Source: Streptomyces morookaense (GTDB lineage: Bacteria; Actinomycetota; Actinomycetes; Streptomycetales; Streptomycetaceae). From it: a stretch of 64,000 bases of DNA. Location of the stretch: contig NZ_JABBXF010000029.1 in assembly GCF_013030945.1 (NCBI RefSeq), positions 1 to 64,000 of the forward strand, read 5' to 3'. The notes beneath the pieces are model-generated. The model worked only from the letters and a program-made list of their open reading frames with translations, made no database searches and had not been told where the DNA came from. Of the stretch, positions 29,977-37,863 are shown piece after piece (position 1 is the stretch's first letter; each line of letters opens with the position of its first letter). A program made the translations under genes and the position numbers.

Positions 29977-30692
29977 ACGCCAAGTCCCGTGGATACGCAC
30001 GGTTCGGCGGTGCCACCGCCGCTGCCCTCGTGCTGGCGGCAGGCGCCGGCTGGTACCTGGGCCGCACGGCCGGGAGGCCGGCGGCCGCCGAACTGCCCGC
30101 CGCCGCCCCCGCACACACCTCCGGCGAGGGCGGCACCGTCGTCCCCTACGGCGAAGCCGATGCCGGGCACACCCTTTCCGTCTGGCTCGACCCGCGCTGT
30201 CCGTACTGCGCCGTCGTCGAGAAAGGGCTCGGAAAGACTTTCAAGGAACTCGCCGACAAGAAGACGCTCAGGATCGAATACCACTTCGCGACGTTCCTGG
30301 ACGGCGCCCTCGGCGGCAAGGGATCGAAGCGTGCCCTCAACGCGCTCGGGGCGGCGGTGAACGAGAGCCCCGAGAAGTTCATGGCGTACGCCGACGCCCT
30401 GTTCGCCCACCAGCCGGACGACGAGAAGGACGACACGTTCGGTTCGACCGCGACCCTGTTGGAGCTGGCCGACCAGGTCCACGGGTTGCGCACGCCCGCC
30501 TTCAACAAGGCCGTCAAGGAACTCACGTACATGCCATGGGCGGAGAAGGTGTCATCCGCCTTCTACAAGAGCGGCGAGAAGGGCACGCCCGTCGTCAAGC
30601 TCGACGGGCGGCCCCTGAACGTGCTGTCCGGCGACGGCACTTCCTCCGTCACGCCTGCGGAGTTCACGGAGCTGGTCGGAAAAGCCTCCTGA
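29973..30692 (+). CDS. DsbA-like membrane-anchored thioredoxin-fold protein
   Basis: This 239-residue protein has an N-terminal hydrophobic anchor or signal (GGATAAALVLAAGAGWYLG, residues ~12-30), then a DsbA/thioredoxin-4 domain. The active-site motif is CPYC in LDPRCPYCAVVEKG, near residue 74. A cis-Pro-containing stretch (EKGTPVVKLDGRPL) is also present, as the fold requires. Such proteins form or reshuffle disulfides outside the membrane. It is translationally coupled to hemY and ends the operon ahead of a strong hairpin. A link to cytochrome or haem-protein maturation is suggested by context only. Confidence 0.83.
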   Translation: MNAKSRGYARFGGATAAALVLAAGAGWYLGRTAGRPAAAELPAAAPAHTSGEGGTVVPYGEADAGHTLSVWLDPRCPYCAVVEKGLGKTFKELADKKTLRIEYHFATFLDGALGGKGSKRALNALGAAVNESPEKFMAYADALFAHQPDDEKDDTFGSTATLLELADQVHGLRTPAFNKAVKELTYMPWAEKVSSAFYKSGEKGTPVVKLDGRPLNVLSGDGTSSVTPAEFTELVGKAS

Positions 30693-30705
30693 CCGGAAGA
30701 TACTC

Positions 30706-30736
30706 ACGGCCCGCGGGTGGTGAACCCGCGGGCCGT
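30706..30736. terminator. Strong bidirectional terminator between dsbA-like and arc operons
   Basis: ACGGCCCGCGGGT and ACCCGCGGGCCGT form a perfect 13-bp stem around a 5-base loop, 14 bases after the DsbA-like stop. It separates two converging operons. Confidence 0.8.
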
Positions 30737-30758
30737 CGGCATGCTGTGCGCGTCCCCG

Positions 30759-32282
30759 TCACATCACGACCGCGCCGAGAACCATGAACCCCGTCACCGC
30801 GACGAGCAGGATGCCCATCAGCGGTGCCACGAAGCGCAGGTAGCGGTCGTAGCGCACCTTGGACAGGGCCAGGCCGCCCATCACGACCGCGGACGTCGGG
30901 GTGACGAGGTTCACCCAGCCCGACGCCGACTGGTACGCGGTGACGACCAGGGACCGGCTCACGCCGGCGAAGTCGGCGAGCGGGGCGAGGATGGGCATGG
31001 CCAGGGCCGCATGCCCCGAGGAGGAGGGGACCAGGAAGGCCAGCGGCATGTTGACCAGGAACATCAGCACGGCGAAGAAGCCCGACGACGTGCCCGCGAC
31101 CACGCTGTGCAGCCCGTCGAGAATGGAGTCGGTGACGCTGGCGTTGTTCATGATGACGGTGACACCGCGCGCCAGCATGATGATGAGAGCCGCCCCGATG
31201 AAGTCCCCGGCGCCCGCGACGATGGCGTTCGCCGTGCCCTTCTCGCCGAGTCCCGCGATCAGGCCGACGGCGACGGCGGCGACGATGAACAGGGCGGCGA
31301 GTTCGGGGAAGTACCAGCCCAGAGTGGGCAGGAAGGTGACGTGCAAGTCGGCCCAGGGGATCACCGCGAAGATCATGAAGAGGAACGTGGCCCCGAAGAC
31401 CGCGAGCACCAGCCGCTGCCGTGCCGGGAGCGGGCCCGCGGTGCCGCCCGCCGACTTGAGTTCCTCGTCCTCGGGTGTCGGTGCGATCAGGGAGCGCGAG
31501 GGGTCCGCGAACACGCGGTCGGCGTAGCGCACGAGGTACACCGCGGCGACGGCGGTCAGGACGGCCCACATCAGCAGGCGCAGCACGATGCCGTCCCCGG
31601 TGCCGATGCCGGCGCTGTCGGATGCCACGCCGGTGGCAAAGGGGTTGACGGTTGAGGCGAGGGTGCCCACTCCGGCGCCGACCATGATGACGGTGGCGCC
31701 GACCATCCGGTCGTAGCCGAGTTTGAGCATGAGCGGGATCATCAGCCCGTAGAAGCCGAGTGTCTCCTCGGCCATGCCGTAGGTGGTGCCGCCGAGCGAG
31801 AAGAGGGTCAGCAGCACCACGAGCAGCAGGGTCCGGTGGCGGCGGAGCCGTGCGGCGAGCCGGGCCACGCCGCTGGTGAGGGCGCCGGTCCGCAGGGTGA
31901 CGGTGATGAAGGCGCCGACGGCGAGGACGAACAGGAACACCCCTGCCGCGCCGGCGAACTGGCCGTTGCCGCCCGGTGCGGTGAGTCCGGAGTGTGCGTC
32001 GGTGACGCCGTACAGGCCGTTCACGGGCGAGAGGAAGAGGTCCTTGAGCCGGCTCCCGAAGCCCTGGGTCAGTTCCACGGAGTGGTAGGTGCCGGGGACC
32101 GGCGCGCCGTCCTCGGTGTCGTAGCGGCCCGGGGGGATGACGAAGGTCAGGCCCCAGACCGCGACGGTCACCGCGGCCAGGACGGTGTAGGCCGAGGGGA
32201 AGCGGATTCCGCGCCGTGGCCGGCCCGGCCCGGGTTCCCCGTCCGGGCCCGCCGGGGCCGGTGCGGAGGCGGTGGCGGTCAT
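30759..32282 (-). CDS. arcD: YfcC-family transporter, probable arginine/ornithine antiporter
   Basis: This 507-residue protein has about 12 hydrophobic helices and belongs to the YfcC/C4-dicarboxylate anaerobic carrier family: FPSAYTVLAAVTVAVWGLTFVIPPGRYDTE at the start, GGTTYGMAEETLGFYGLMIPLMLKLGYDRMVGA and VNPFATG in the middle, VPSSSGHAALAMPILAPLADFAGVSR near the end. Streptococcal ArcD proteins are of this type rather than the amino-acid permease type. Position as the fourth gene after arcABC, overlapping arcC by four bases, supports arginine/ornithine exchange, which costs no energy. The specificity is inferred from context. Confidence 0.8.
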   Translation of the reverse strand: MTATASAPAPAGPDGEPGPGRPRRGIRFPSAYTVLAAVTVAVWGLTFVIPPGRYDTEDGAPVPGTYHSVELTQGFGSRLKDLFLSPVNGLYGVTDAHSGLTAPGGNGQFAGAAGVFLFVLAVGAFITVTLRTGALTSGVARLAARLRRHRTLLLVVLLTLFSLGGTTYGMAEETLGFYGLMIPLMLKLGYDRMVGATVIMVGAGVGTLASTVNPFATGVASDSAGIGTGDGIVLRLLMWAVLTAVAAVYLVRYADRVFADPSRSLIAPTPEDEELKSAGGTAGPLPARQRLVLAVFGATFLFMIFAVIPWADLHVTFLPTLGWYFPELAALFIVAAVAVGLIAGLGEKGTANAIVAGAGDFIGAALIIMLARGVTVIMNNASVTDSILDGLHSVVAGTSSGFFAVLMFLVNMPLAFLVPSSSGHAALAMPILAPLADFAGVSRSLVVTAYQSASGWVNLVTPTSAVVMGGLALSKVRYDRYLRFVAPLMGILLVAVTGFMVLGAVVM

Positions 32283-33232
32283 GACCGGTCCTCCGCATCG
32301 TCGTTGCCGTCCTCCGGGTAGCGGCCGCTGGGCGTGACAAGGGTGCCCGCGGTGCCGTCGAGGATGGCCGGTGCGTCGGCGAGGGCGCCGATGGCGGCAA
32401 AGCCTCCAGTGAGTTCCACGAACCGGCATACCGCCTCCACCTTGGGTCCCATGGATCCGGCCGGGAACTGTTCCGCGCGCAGCCGGGCGGGGGTCGTGCG
32501 GCCGATGCGTTCCGCCTCGGGAGTGCCGTAGCCGCGGACGACTTGGGGCACGTCGGTCAGCAGGAGCAGCGCGTCGGCGTCGAGCGCCTCCGCGAGCAGG
32601 GAGGCGGTGAGGTCCTTGTCCACCACGGCTTCCACGCCGGTCAGTCGGCCCTGGTCGTCGCGGATGACGGGGACGCCTCCGCCGCCGGCGCAGACGGCGA
32701 CCGCTCCGGAGGAGAGCAGGAGGCGGATCAGCCGTGTCTCGACGACGCGTTGGGGGTCGGGGGACGGTACGACCCGGCGCCAGTGCGGGCCGTCGGCCCT
32801 GACCGTCCAGTTGCGTTCGGCGGCGAGGCGTTCGGCCTCCTCGCGTTCGTAGACGGGGCCGACGAACTTGGTGGGGGCGGCGAAGGCGGGGTCGGCGGCG
32901 GAGACGAGGGTCTGGTTGAGCAGGGCGCAGACCTGGCGGCCGGGGAGGGCGTTCTGCAGGGACTGCAGCAGCCAGTAGCCGATCATGCCCTGGGTCTCGG
33001 CGCCGAGGACGTCGAAGGGGTAGGGGGAGGTGAGGGAGCGGTCGGCCGCGCTCTGCAGGGCGAGCAGGCCGACCTGGGGGCCGTTGCCGTGGGTGATGAC
33101 GAGTTCGTGCTCGCGGGCCAGGGGGGCCAGGGCGGCCACGGCCGCCCTGACGTTGGCGTGCTGCACGGCTGCGTCGGGGCATTCTCCCCTGCGGAGCAGG
33201 GCATTTCCGCCGAGGGCGACGACGACGCGCAT
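32279..33232 (-). CDS. arcC: Carbamate kinase
   Basis: This 317-residue amino acid kinase transfers phosphate from carbamoyl phosphate to ADP, the ATP-yielding step of the arginine deiminase pathway. Family motifs are VVALGGNALL at the N-terminus, ITHGNGPQVGLL, EAVVDKDLTASLLAEALDADALLLLTDV, and GSMGPKVEA near the C-terminus. The ATG at 33232 has AGGAGA upstream. It follows arcB by 23 bases and overlaps arcD by four. Confidence 0.95.
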   Translation of the reverse strand: MRVVVALGGNALLRRGECPDAAVQHANVRAAVAALAPLAREHELVITHGNGPQVGLLALQSAADRSLTSPYPFDVLGAETQGMIGYWLLQSLQNALPGRQVCALLNQTLVSAADPAFAAPTKFVGPVYEREEAERLAAERNWTVRADGPHWRRVVPSPDPQRVVETRLIRLLLSSGAVAVCAGGGGVPVIRDDQGRLTGVEAVVDKDLTASLLAEALDADALLLLTDVPQVVRGYGTPEAERIGRTTPARLRAEQFPAGSMGPKVEAVCRFVELTGGFAAIGALADAPAILDGTAGTLVTPSGRYPEDGNDDAEDRS

Positions 33233-33255
33233 GGTTCTCTCCTGTGTGCCGGTGG

Positions 33256-34257
33256 TCAGTGGCCGAGGGTGGCGACGAGGACGGCCTTGATGGTGTGCAC
33301 GCGGTTCTCGGCCTGGTCGAAGACGATGGAGTGCGCGGACTCGAAGACCTCGTCGGTGACTTCGAGGGCGGTCATGCCGGTGCGGGCCAGCACGTCGGCG
33401 CCGACAGTGGTCCCGGCGTCGTGGAAGGCGGGCAGGCAGTGCAGGAACTTCACCCGCGGGTTGCCGGTGGCGGCGAGCACTTCCGAGGTCACCTGGTAGG
33501 GCTTGAGCAGGGTGATGCGCTCGTCCCAGATCTCCTTGGGCTCGCCCATGGACACCCACACGTCGGTGTAGAGGAAGTCGGCGCCGGCGACGCCTTCTTC
33601 GAGGTTCTCGGTGAGGGTGATCCGGGCTCCGGTGGTCTCGGCGATGCGCCGGGCCTCCTTCTCCACCTCGGGCGCGGTGCGCAGGCTCTCGGGTCCGACC
33701 ATGCGGACGTCCATGCCGAACATGGCGCCTGCGACCAGCAGGGAGTTGCCGACGTTGTTGCGGGCGTCGCCGAGGTAGGCGAAGGAGACGTCGTGCAGGG
33801 GCTTGTCCGTGTGCTCCCACATCGTCAGGACGTCGGCCAGGGACTGGGTGGGGTGCCACTCGTCCGTCAGGCCGTTCCACACGGGCACGCCCGAGTAGTC
33901 GGCCAGTTGCTCCACGATGTCCTGGCTGCTGCCGCGGTATTCGATGCCGTCGTACATCCGGCCGAGGACGCGCGCGGTGTCCTTGATGGACTCCTTGTGC
34001 CCGATCTGCGATCCGGACGGCTCCAGGTAGGTGACGTGGGCGCCCTGCTGGTGGGCCGCGGTCTCGAAGGCGCAGCGGGTGCGGGTGGAGGTCTTCTCGA
34101 AGATCAGGGCGATGTTCCTGCCCTGCAGTCTCTGCTGTTCGCTGCCCGCGCGGCGGGCGGCCTTCAGCTCGGCGGACAGGTCGAGCAGGAAGCGGAGTTC
34201 GGCCGGCGTGAAGTCGGTCTCCTTGAGGAAGCTGCGGTGGCGCAGGTTGAGGGCCAT
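33256..34257 (-). CDS. arcB: Ornithine carbamoyltransferase, catabolic
   Basis: This 333-residue enzyme splits citrulline with phosphate into ornithine and carbamoyl phosphate in this operon. The carbamoyl-phosphate loop STRTR is at residues 57-61. The HPTQ motif ([13 protein letters not shown]) and HCLPAF ([10 protein letters not shown]) are intact. Sequence alone does not tell catabolic (arcB) from anabolic (argF) forms. The setting between arcA and arcC indicates the catabolic role. It lies 40 bases after arcA. Confidence 0.94.
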   Translation of the reverse strand: MALNLRHRSFLKETDFTPAELRFLLDLSAELKAARRAGSEQQRLQGRNIALIFEKTSTRTRCAFETAAHQQGAHVTYLEPSGSQIGHKESIKDTARVLGRMYDGIEYRGSSQDIVEQLADYSGVPVWNGLTDEWHPTQSLADVLTMWEHTDKPLHDVSFAYLGDARNNVGNSLLVAGAMFGMDVRMVGPESLRTAPEVEKEARRIAETTGARITLTENLEEGVAGADFLYTDVWVSMGEPKEIWDERITLLKPYQVTSEVLAATGNPRVKFLHCLPAFHDAGTTVGADVLARTGMTALEVTDEVFESAHSIVFDQAENRVHTIKAVLVATLGH

Positions 34258-34297
34258 GACGGTGTCTCCTTGAGAAGTCGGTACCGGTAAGGGGCGT

Positions 34298-35521
34298 TCA
34301 GACGGCGTCGCGCTCGATGGGGCAGCTCATGCAGCGCGGTCCGCCGCGGCCGCGGCCGAGTTCGCTGCCGCGGATGGTGATGACCTCGATGCCGTTCCTG
34401 CGCAGGTGGGTGTTGGAGGTGACGTTGCGCTCGTAGGCGACGACGACGCCGGGTTCGACGGCGAGGACGTTGCAGCCGTCGTCCCACTGCTCGCGTTCGG
34501 CGGAATGGATGTCCTGGGTCGCCGTGTGCACGGTGATCGAGGACAGGCCGAGTGCGTCGGCGACGGCGTGGTGCATGTCCTGCGGGGCGTGGTCGGTGAT
34601 GGTCAGCCTGGCGCCGTCCGTGCCGGGTTCGATGGTGCAGGAGGGCAGCATGCCGAGGCCGGCGTACTGCGTGAAGGTGTCGCCGCTGACCATGGTCATC
34701 ACGGTGTCGAGGTGCATGAAGCTGCGCTTCTTGGGCATCTCCAGGGCCACGACGCGGCGTGCCGAGCCGGCGGCGAACATCCGCAGGGCCAGGGCCTCGA
34801 CGGCCTGCGGGGTGGTGCGTTCGCTCATGCCGACCAGGACGGCGCCGTTGCCGATGACGAGGACGTCGCCGCCCTCGATCGTGGACGGGTGGTCGGCCTG
34901 GCCACCGGACCAGAGGTGGTGTTCCTGCTTCTCGAAGAGCGGGTGGTGCCGGTAGATCGCCTCGAAGTGCACGGTCTCGCGGCGGCGGGCGCGCTTCTTC
35001 ATAGGGTTCACGCTCACGCCGTCGTACACCCAGCAGGAGGTGTCGCGGGTGAAGAGATGGTTGGGCAGCGGGGCGAGAACGAAGTCGTCCGGTGCCAGGG
35101 TGTGCAGCCGTACGCTGCGGATGGCGCCGAGGCGGTGCACCGCTTCGCGCTTGGTCATGCCGCCGATCAGGTGCTGCGCCATCTCGGCCGGTGCGAGGGC
35201 GTCGAAGGCGGTGCGCAGGCGGTCGGTGGCCAGCGGGCCGAAGTCCCGCTCGTCGAAGACACGGCCGAGGACGAGGTCGCGGGCGGCCGGAACGGCCAGT
35301 GTCTCGGTGAGCAGTTCGGCCAGGTAGTGGACGTGTACGCCGCGGTCGCGCAGGGTGTCGGCGAAGGCATCGTGCTCCTCGCGGGCCCGCTTGACCCACA
35401 GCACGTCGTCGAAGAGGAGGTCGTCCTTGTTGGTGGGGGTCAGGCGCTTGAGTTCCAAGTCGGGCCGGTGCAGGATCACTTGACGCAGCCGGCCGGCCTC
35501 GGAATCGACGTGGAAGTTCAT
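34298..35521 (-). CDS. arcA: Arginine deiminase
   Basis: This 407-residue enzyme hydrolyses arginine to citrulline and ammonia. The nucleophilic Cys lies in RCMSCPI at the C-terminus (Cys397). Other catalytic motifs are present: [22 protein letters not shown] and [10 protein letters not shown]. The ammonia also offers acid protection. ATG 35521 has AGGAG five bases upstream. It is the first gene of arcA-arcB-arcC-arcD. Upstream are an inverted repeat at 35622-35640 and a DevR-type box at 35728-35742. Confidence 0.96.
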   Translation of the reverse strand: MNFHVDSEAGRLRQVILHRPDLELKRLTPTNKDDLLFDDVLWVKRAREEHDAFADTLRDRGVHVHYLAELLTETLAVPAARDLVLGRVFDERDFGPLATDRLRTAFDALAPAEMAQHLIGGMTKREAVHRLGAIRSVRLHTLAPDDFVLAPLPNHLFTRDTSCWVYDGVSVNPMKKRARRRETVHFEAIYRHHPLFEKQEHHLWSGGQADHPSTIEGGDVLVIGNGAVLVGMSERTTPQAVEALALRMFAAGSARRVVALEMPKKRSFMHLDTVMTMVSGDTFTQYAGLGMLPSCTIEPGTDGARLTITDHAPQDMHHAVADALGLSSITVHTATQDIHSAEREQWDDGCNVLAVEPGVVVAYERNVTSNTHLRRNGIEVITIRGSELGRGRGGPRCMSCPIERDAV

Positions 35522-35621
35522 GGCTCTCCTGGAACGGGAGCGACGGGCGTCGGCTCCGGTGCGTCGGATGCGCTCGCCCTCCGGAGGTCCGGAATCCGCC
35601 CCTGAAAGGGCTGTTTCCGGC

Positions 35622-35640
35622 TGACACTTGAACCGTGTCA
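35622..35640. promoter_or_regulatory. Inverted repeat upstream of arcA
   Basis: TGACAC and GTGTCA flank a 7-base spacer, about 100 bases upstream of the arcA ATG. It is a candidate operator of an unidentified regulator. It does not match the ArgR or FNR consensus. Confidence 0.4.
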
Positions 35641-35727
35641 CACCGGCACCACCCGAACCGGGCGGCGAACGGGCCCCGGTGGGGGCCTGGCCGGTACCCA
35701 TCGGGGGACCTGTTCAGCCACATGGCC

Positions 35728-35742
35728 GGGACCTTTCGGCCC
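35728..35742. promoter_or_regulatory. Candidate DevR/OsdR-type box upstream of the arc operon
   Basis: GGGACCTTTCGGCCC, with an extended inverted flank (CATGGCC … GGCCCATG). It lies 207 bases upstream of arcA, further than the boxes at other genes here. Confidence 0.55.
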
Positions 35743-35790
35743 ATGTGCCGCACCGGCGGCGGAAATGACGCCCCGCCACAGAGGACAGCG

Positions 35791-35817
35791 CGAAGAGGCG
35801 CACGAGGCGCCTCTTCG
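35791..35817. terminator. Hairpin terminator after the DevR-like gene
   Basis: CGAAGAGGCGC pairs perfectly with GCGCCTCTTCG across a 5-base loop, 31 bases downstream of the regulator stop on the minus strand. It should isolate the regulator from the arc operon. Confidence 0.65.
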
Positions 35818-35848
35818 TCGAGCCGTGGCCGGGGAACCGGCCGTCGGG

Positions 35849-36574
35849 TCAGCCGCGCTGCCGGGGCAGCACGGGACGTGCGGGCCGTCCCCCGCCGGCC
35901 TCCGGCAGCCGGGTGGCGATCACGGCGGCCTGCACCCGGCGCTCCACGCCCAGCTTGGCCAGCAGCCGGGAGACGTTGTTCTTCACCGTCTTCTCGGCGA
36001 GATAGAGCCGTTGGCCGATCTCCCGGTTGGTCAGGCCCGCTCCCACCAGTGCCAGGATCTCCAGCTCGCGCTCGCTGAGGTCGGGCAGGTCCCGTTCCGT
36101 TTCCTCCCGTCGGTGCTCACCGCGCAGCCGGGCCATCAGCCGGGTGGTGGTGCCGGGGTCGAGCATCGACTTGCCGGAGGCGACGACGCGCACGGCGCCG
36201 ACGAGGTCGTTGCCGCTGATCTGCTTGAGGACGTAGCCGGCGGCCCCGGCCAGGACCGCGTCCAGCAGGGCCTCCTCGTCGTCGAAGGAGGTCAGCATCA
36301 GGCAGGCGAGTCCGGGCATCCGGGAGCGGAGTTCGCGGCAGACGTCCACCCCGTTGCCGTCGGGCAGACGGACGTCGAGCACGGCGACCCGGGGGCGGAG
36401 TGCGGGGATGCGGGCGAGCGCGTCCGCGGCCGTGGCCGCCTCGCCGATCACGGTGATGCCGGGCTCGGCCGACAGCAGGTCGTGGATGCCCCGCCGCACC
36501 ACTTCGTGGTCGTCCAGGAGGAAGACCGTGACAGGCGCCTGCGCGCCGGTCCCTGCTGTGCTGTCGACCGTCAT
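35849..36574 (-). CDS. NarL/DevR-type response regulator, copy 1
   Basis: This 241-residue regulator has a receiver domain with [13 protein letters not shown] at the start, phospho-acceptor Asp in [13 protein letters not shown], switch Thr in MLTSFDDEEALL and Lys in GYVLKQI. The C-terminal LuxR-type helix-turn-helix is [47 protein letters not shown]. It resembles DosR/DevR of mycobacteria and OsdR of Streptomyces. I prefer the ATG at 36574, which has GGAG about 7 bases upstream, over the one at 36592. No kinase is adjacent; the GAF-GAF kinase at 46464-48179 is the likely partner. It is divergent from the Acg-like gene. Confidence 0.9.
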   Translation of the reverse strand: MTVDSTAGTGAQAPVTVFLLDDHEVVRRGIHDLLSAEPGITVIGEAATAADALARIPALRPRVAVLDVRLPDGNGVDVCRELRSRMPGLACLMLTSFDDEEALLDAVLAGAAGYVLKQISGNDLVGAVRVVASGKSMLDPGTTTRLMARLRGEHRREETERDLPDLSERELEILALVGAGLTNREIGQRLYLAEKTVKNNVSRLLAKLGVERRVQAAVIATRLPEAGGGRPARPVLPRQRG

Positions 36575-36742
36575 GACGTGCTCCGTACTCATTGACCGTC
36601 CCGGTGGGGCGGGACCCGCCTCATCCTGTCCCGCCGCCGGAACCCGCGGCATGGGCCGACCGGCCCTCCCGCCCGGGCCGGGAGACCTTCCCGCGTCTCC
36701 CTGTGCAGATCAGGGCCGGTCTCCAGGCCCTCCGGGCCCCCT

Positions 36743-36754
36743 GGACCATGGTCC
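36743..36754. promoter_or_regulatory. Perfect palindrome in the DevR copy 1 / Acg-like gap
   Basis: GGACCATGGTCC, a perfect 12-bp palindrome 74 bases upstream of the Acg-like ATG and 169 bases upstream of the regulator. It fits the GGACC-NN-GGTCC half-site pattern of the recurrent boxes. Confidence 0.55.
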
Positions 36755-36827
36755 GGAGCGCGCCCGTCGGCAAAGTCTGGGAGCAGCACCCGTACCGGCC
36801 GTCACGGCCCAGGAAGGAAGGACTGCG

Positions 36828-37787
36828 ATGCGTGTCCCGGACATCGACGCCGCCGCCGTCGAGACGCTCGTCTCCGCCGCGGTGGCCGCGCCATCGATCC
36901 ACAATTCCCAGCCGTGGCGGTTCCGGCTGGATCCGGACACCCCCGCCGTGGAGGTCCGTGCCGCGCTGCGGCGCTCGCTGCCGCTGGCGGACCCGGTGCG
37001 CCGGGCCCTGCATCTCTCCGTGGGGGCCGCGGTGTTCAACCTCCGGGTGGCGGCCGCGCACCTGGGCTGGGAACCGGACGTGCACCTGCTTCCGGAGGGG
37101 GACGATCCCGAACTCCTCGCCACCGTGCGCCTGTCGGCCGCCCGGGGCACCGGCTCCGGCTGTGCGGACCTGTACGACGCCATTGCGCGGCGGCACACCA
37201 GCAGGTTGCCGTTCACGGGCCGTCCCGTGGCGGAGCCGGTGGTGGCGGCGATGGCCTCCGCCGTGCGTGCGGAGGGCGCCCAGGTCCACCTTCCGGGCAT
37301 CGTGGAGACCAAGGCCCTGCTGGGCCTGACCGCCGAGGCCGAGCGGCGCAACCACGCCGACCGCTGGCGCATCGCGGAGAGCCGGGCGTGGGTCGTCCCG
37401 TCCGGGGCGGGGCCGTACGGCGTGCCGGTCACGGCACTGGGCTCCTGGGACACCGCGCAGCGGATGCCGATCCGGGACTTCACGGGGGCCGCGGGCACCC
37501 CCCGCCTGCCCGCCCTGCGTTTCGAGCGCCATGCGCAGCTGGCGCTGCTGTGGACGCCCGACGACCGGCCGGTGGACTGGCTCCGGGCCGGGCAGGCGCT
37601 GGAGCGCATGCTCCTGGTGGCGACCGCGCGCGGCGTGCGGACCTCCGCGCTGCACCAGGCACTCGAGTGGCCGGATCTCCGCGAGCGCCTGATGCGGCGG
37701 CGGTCGCGGTACCCGCAGTTCCTGGTCCGCTTCGGCTACGGGCCCGAGGGCGGCCGGACGCCGCGTGCGCGGGTCGGGCCGGTGTGA
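36828..37787 (+). CDS. Acg-like nitroreductase-fold protein
   Basis: This 319-residue protein has the signature APSIHNSQPWRF near residue 20 and a C-terminal YPQFLVRFGYGP, as in the Acg family (Rv2032, Rv3127, Rv3131 of M. tuberculosis). Those are DosR-regulated. Acg-type proteins have a nitroreductase fold with FMN but may bury the cofactor and sequester flavin rather than reduce nitro compounds. The ATG has AGGAAGGA upstream. The location beside a DevR-type regulator with a palindrome 74 bases upstream agrees with DevR control. Confidence 0.85.
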   Translation: MRVPDIDAAAVETLVSAAVAAPSIHNSQPWRFRLDPDTPAVEVRAALRRSLPLADPVRRALHLSVGAAVFNLRVAAAHLGWEPDVHLLPEGDDPELLATVRLSAARGTGSGCADLYDAIARRHTSRLPFTGRPVAEPVVAAMASAVRAEGAQVHLPGIVETKALLGLTAEAERRNHADRWRIAESRAWVVPSGAGPYGVPVTALGSWDTAQRMPIRDFTGAAGTPRLPALRFERHAQLALLWTPDDRPVDWLRAGQALERMLLVATARGVRTSALHQALEWPDLRERLMRRRSRYPQFLVRFGYGPEGGRTPRARVGPV

Positions 37788-37799
37788 GGGAGCGGGAGA

Positions 37800-37847
37800 G
37801 GCCGGTGGTGCCCGTCGCCGCGTGCGGGGCGACGGACACCACCGGCC
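37800..37847. terminator. Long bidirectional terminator between Acg-like gene and adhE
   Basis: GGCCGGTGGTG pairs with CACCACCGGCC, and inside it CGTCGCC pairs with GGCGACG, giving an interrupted stem of about 18 bp. It lies between convergent genes. Confidence 0.8.
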
Positions 37848-37863
37848 GGCCTGGTGGACGCTC

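Noticed and set aside
35622..35640. ArgR or FNR site for the inverted repeat upstream of arcA
   Set aside because: TGACAC-7-GTGTCA lacks the AT-rich ARG box pattern and the TTGAT-N4-ATCAA FNR pattern.
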